From the NCBI GenBank assembly GCA_003695455.1, contig RFJF01000289.1:1-15078 (forward strand): a stretch of 15,078 bases of DNA, read 5' to 3'. Shown in pieces: positions 12,907-15,078 of the stretch. The notes beneath the pieces are model-generated. The model saw only the letters and a list, made by a program, of their open reading frames with translations. It did not search any database and had not been told where the DNA came from. The position numbers were made by a program, and so were the translations under genes. The stretch comes from Chloroflexota bacterium. Its GTDB lineage: Bacteria > Chloroflexota > Anaerolineae > 4572-78 > J111. Positions within the stretch are counted from its first letter, which is position 1. The number at the start of each line of letters is the position of its first letter.

Positions 12907-13314
12907 TTACGCCGCCAGTTGGGGCCGGAATTTGTACCCGTAGATGACCAGTCCCTCGTCACCCTGGGTGGTGATTTTGCGGGTGGTCATTTCAACCGGC
13001 ATCCCGATTTGTACGTCATCGTTGCGCACGTCCGTCAGTTGGGCGGTAATCAGCGGCCCTTCTTCCAGCTTGACCAGCGCCACGGTGTAGGGGGCGTTGT
13101 CCTCGTAACCCTCGGGGGGATTGTAGACGGTGCTGTAGGAAAAGACCTCGCCGCGCCCGCTGAATTTGAACTCCGGCTGGTGGCTGTTGTCGGCGCATTC
13201 CGGGCAAACATCTCGCGGGGGAAACATTTTGTGGCCGCAGTGAGGACATTCTTCGCCCACCAGTTGGTATCGCTGCGGGTTGAGCCGCCAGTGCCGTGCA
13301 ATTTCTACGCTCAT
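12907..13314 (-). CDS. DUF35 zinc-ribbon/OB-fold protein of the thiolase-HMG-CoA synthase complex
   Basis: The 135-residue protein has an N-terminal rubredoxin-like zinc ribbon (Cys23, Cys26, Cys37, Cys40: ECPHCG and VCPEC). An OB fold follows (GRGEVFSYSTVYNPPEGY, YTVALVKLEEGPLITAQL, IGMPVEMTTRKI). In archaea such a protein holds acetoacetyl-CoA thiolase and HMG-CoA synthase together so that the intermediate is channelled. Here the gene follows the thiolase gene after 40 bases, in the same cluster as HMG-CoA synthase, so the same role is expected. The frame is open upstream to 13386, but ATG 13314 has AAGGAG (13324-13329) nine bases upstream and gives the family's normal N-terminus. Confidence 0.95.
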   Translation of the reverse strand: MSVEIARHWRLNPQRYQLVGEECPHCGHKMFPPRDVCPECADNSHQPEFKFSGRGEVFSYSTVYNPPEGYEDNAPYTVALVKLEEGPLITAQLTDVRNDDVQIGMPVEMTTRKITTQGDEGLVIYGYKFRPQLAA

Positions 13315-13354
13315 GATTAAAATCTCCTTGTCTGGATTTTGAGTAATCTGATAA

Positions 13355-14512
13355 TTAGTGAACTCGTTCAAAAATGTGAGTAACAATGGTGGCGCCGCTG
13401 CCGCCGATGTTCTGGGTCATCCCCAGACGGGCGTTGGCAAGCTGGTTGTCGCCGGCTTCGCCCCGAAGTTGCTGCGCCGCTTCCACAATCTGGTACAGGC
13501 CGGTGGCCCCCACCGGATGGCCGCGCGCCTTTAGCCCGCCCCGCGTGGCAATGGGGATTTTGCCCTGCGGCGTGATTTCGCCATCGCGGGCCAGCCACGT
13601 GCCTTTGCCGCGCCCGGCAAAGCCGGAGGCTTCCAGGCTGAGGGCGGCCATAATGGTAAAGGCATCGTGCAGTTCAAAAAAATCAATGTCCTGCGGCCCC
13701 ACGCCGGCCTGCCGGTACGCTTTTTGCGCCGATGTTTCCGCCGCTTGCAGCCACAGCGGGTCGCGCCGGTCATGCACGCTCAGGCTGTCGATAGCCAGCG
13801 CGCTGCCGGCCACCCGCACCGCGTTTTCGGTGAACTCGCGGGCCTGTTCGGTGGGGCAGAGTACTACTGCCGCCGCGCCGTCGGCCATGGGGCTGGCGTC
13901 CAGCAGGCCAATCGGCGTGGCGACCATGTTTGATTTGAGAAACGCCTCGCGGCTGATGGCCTCGCGGAAGCGGGCGTTGGGGTTGCCCACCCCGTTGGCG
14001 TGAGCGTTGATAGCAAAGTTGGCAAAATCTTCGCGCTGCACGTGGTATTCGTGCATGTAGCGCTGCATAATCAGCGCGTTCAGCGCCACAAAACTGATGC
14101 CGTGGATGACCTCGTAATCGGCATCTGCCGCCGAGGCCAGCCCGGCAGTGAGCTTGCTGCCCACGTCGTCGGTCATTTTCTCAACGCCCACAGCGATGGC
14201 AATATCCTGCAAACCGCTGGCCACGCCAATGTACGCCTGCCGAAAGGCGGCGGCGGCGCTGGCGCAGGCGGCTTCTACCTTAACGGCTTCTGCGCCGCGC
14301 AGGCCGGCAAAGTCTGCCACCAGCGCGCCCAGGTGAGCCTGCCCGGAAATTTCGCCGGAAAGCATGTTGCCCACGTACAGCGCGTCGGCACGTTCAACGC
14401 CGGCATCGCGCATAGCCGCGGCCAGCGCATCGTAGGCCAGGTGGCGCAGGCTGCGGTCCCAATGCTCGCCGGCGGGTGTTTGTCCAATTCCAATGATTGA
14501 TACGTCTCTCAA
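13355..14512 (-). CDS. Archaeal-type acetoacetyl-CoA thiolase
   Basis: Condenses two acetyl-CoA to acetoacetyl-CoA, the first mevalonate step. The protein has 385 residues starting from TTG 14512, which has AGGAG (14520-14524) seven bases upstream and gives the typical RDVSIIGIGQTP start. An ATG at 14581 is in frame but would add 23 residues encoded by the heptamer repeats, so I reject it. Active-site features are Cys83 in VEAACASAAAAF, HDAF in FELHDAFTIMAA, and His332 in GHPVGATG. The C-terminal motif is NIGGSGAT with Asn368 where classical biosynthetic thiolases have a Cys. This is the form seen in the archaeal thiolase/SCP2-like group. It is flanked by HMG-CoA synthase and DUF35, with which it probably forms a complex. 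Confidence 0.95.
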   Translation of the reverse strand: MRDVSIIGIGQTPAGEHWDRSLRHLAYDALAAAMRDAGVERADALYVGNMLSGEISGQAHLGALVADFAGLRGAEAVKVEAACASAAAAFRQAYIGVASGLQDIAIAVGVEKMTDDVGSKLTAGLASAADADYEVIHGISFVALNALIMQRYMHEYHVQREDFANFAINAHANGVGNPNARFREAISREAFLKSNMVATPIGLLDASPMADGAAAVVLCPTEQAREFTENAVRVAGSALAIDSLSVHDRRDPLWLQAAETSAQKAYRQAGVGPQDIDFFELHDAFTIMAALSLEASGFAGRGKGTWLARDGEITPQGKIPIATRGGLKARGHPVGATGLYQIVEAAQQLRGEAGDNQLANARLGMTQNIGGSGATIVTHIFERVH

Positions 14513-14530
14513 AGTAAAACTCCTAAAATC

Positions 14531-14607
14531 AGGATTCAGGGATCGGGGGTCAGGATTCAGGGATGGATTTGCCCCATTCACTGTTCACCGTTCGCAATTC
14601 ACAATTC
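14531..14607. repeat. Eleven-unit heptamer array between HMG-CoA synthase and thiolase
   Basis: Eleven consecutive 7-bp units keep one phase over 77 bp. Nine end in TC; the exceptions are AGGGATG (14559) and GATTTGC (14566). AGGATTC occurs at 14531 and 14552, with AGGGATC at 14538 and ACAATTC at 14601. On the coding strand the array begins directly after the HMG-CoA synthase stop codon. It almost fills the 96-bp gap to the thiolase start but spares its ribosome-binding site. Confidence 0.85.
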
Positions 14608-14608
14608 A

Positions 14609-15078
14609 TCAGTGCATCTGCAATTTTTTGCGGAAGCGCACGTACTGCGCGTAATCAATTTCAATTCGCCGGTCAATATAATTTTGGGTGGACAGAGCCA
14701 GCGGCTGGCGCCGGGTGATGGCCTCTGTTGCCACCAGCGAAAAGGCGTCGCTGCCCGCGCCGGAGCCAAACGAGACGCACAAAATTTTGTCGCCGGGTTG
14801 GGCAATGTCCAGCACGGCGGTCAGGCCGACCAGACTGGCTCCGGCGTAGGTGTTGCCAATCACCGGCGAAAGCAGCCCCGTGACCCACTGTTCCCGTTCA
14901 AAGCCCAGTAGTTTGGCCTGTCGCTCCGGGAATTTTTTGTTGGGCTGGTGCAGCACTACGTAGGTGTAATCTTTGGCGCTGCGGCCCAGTTCGCTCATCA
15001 TCATGCGGGCGGCGGCGTTCACGTGTTCAAAGTAGGCCGGTTCGCCGGTGAAGCGCTGGCCGTGGCTGGGGTAGTGGG
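14609..15078 (-). CDS. Hydroxymethylglutaryl-CoA synthase (C-terminal part)
   Basis: The gene enters from the right edge; 155 codons and the stop are visible. The frame is open from the edge, beginning HYPSHGQRFTGEPAYFEHV, which is typical of archaeal/bacterial HMG-CoA synthase. VVLHQPNKKF follows with the catalytic-site His, then VIGNTYAGASL, ILCVSFGSGAGSDAF and a C-terminus ending YVRFRKKLQMH. A GTG at 15022 opens a shorter frame, but it is an internal Val of the gene. The enzyme makes HMG-CoA from acetoacetyl-CoA and acetyl-CoA. It precedes the thiolase and DUF35 genes, so the complex is co-transcribed. The stop codon touches the heptamer array. Confidence 0.95.
   Translation of the reverse strand, partial: HYPSHGQRFTGEPAYFEHVNAAARMMMSELGRSAKDYTYVVLHQPNKKFPERQAKLLGFEREQWVTGLLSPVIGNTYAGASLVGLTAVLDIAQPGDKILCVSFGSGAGSDAFSLVATEAITRRQPLALSTQNYIDRRIEIDYAQYVRFRKKLQMH

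Noticed and set aside
14609..15022. Short complete gene starting at GTG 15022
   Set aside because: The frame continues upstream to the window edge with HMG-CoA synthase sequence (HYPSHGQRFTGEPAY), so the GTG is an internal Val codon.

Overview
The window looks like chromosomal DNA of a Chloroflexota bacterium, probably of the Anaerolineae type. This is an inference. It rests on a membrane protein whose Thr/Pro-rich linker leads to an outer SH3 domain, a Ras-like GTPase operon, an archaeal-type HMG-CoA synthase/thiolase/DUF35 cluster, moderately high GC and good Shine-Dalgarno sites. No rRNA, tRNA, phage, transposon or CRISPR is visible.

Layout. (1) 1-872, minus: 5' part of a HEAT-repeat plus multi-pass membrane protein that runs off the left edge, with a palindrome upstream. 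(2) 974-3418, minus: a complete glmS unit with a sigma70-like promoter, a glmS self-cleaving ribozyme (about 3347-3168), a ~300-nt leader packed with degenerate heptamer repeats, glmS itself and a Rho-independent terminator. (3) 3441-7111, plus: a divergent four-gene operon encoding a coiled-coil protein, a transmembrane protein with a cytoplasmic domain and an outer SH3 domain, a Ras/Rab-like small GTPase and a soluble PAS histidine kinase. It looks like an envelope-to-cytoplasm signalling module and is the best candidate for an undescribed system. (4) 7135-11090, minus: an operon of a GNAT acetyltransferase, a membrane sensor with a GAF domain and helix-turn-helix-like C-terminus, and an M48 membrane protease. 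(5) 11097-12206, minus: a single gene fusing two membrane helices, a bacterial PH-like domain and an AlbA_2 (Schlafen-type) domain, with its own promoter and terminator. (6) 12224-12900, minus: a DUF4160/DUF2442 overlapping pair with a strong promoter, candidate operators and a terminator. (7) 12907-15078, minus: HMG-CoA synthase (3' part), acetoacetyl-CoA thiolase and a DUF35 zinc-ribbon/OB-fold protein, the first steps of the mevalonate route to isoprenoids.

Two themes cut across the genes. Phase-keeping 7-bp degenerate arrays sit at three gene junctions (glmS leader, 8487-8535, 14531-14607); two of them begin exactly at a stop codon, and one supplies the next gene's start codon. Second, most transcription units here have readable promoters and terminators, so operon boundaries can be assigned with fair confidence.
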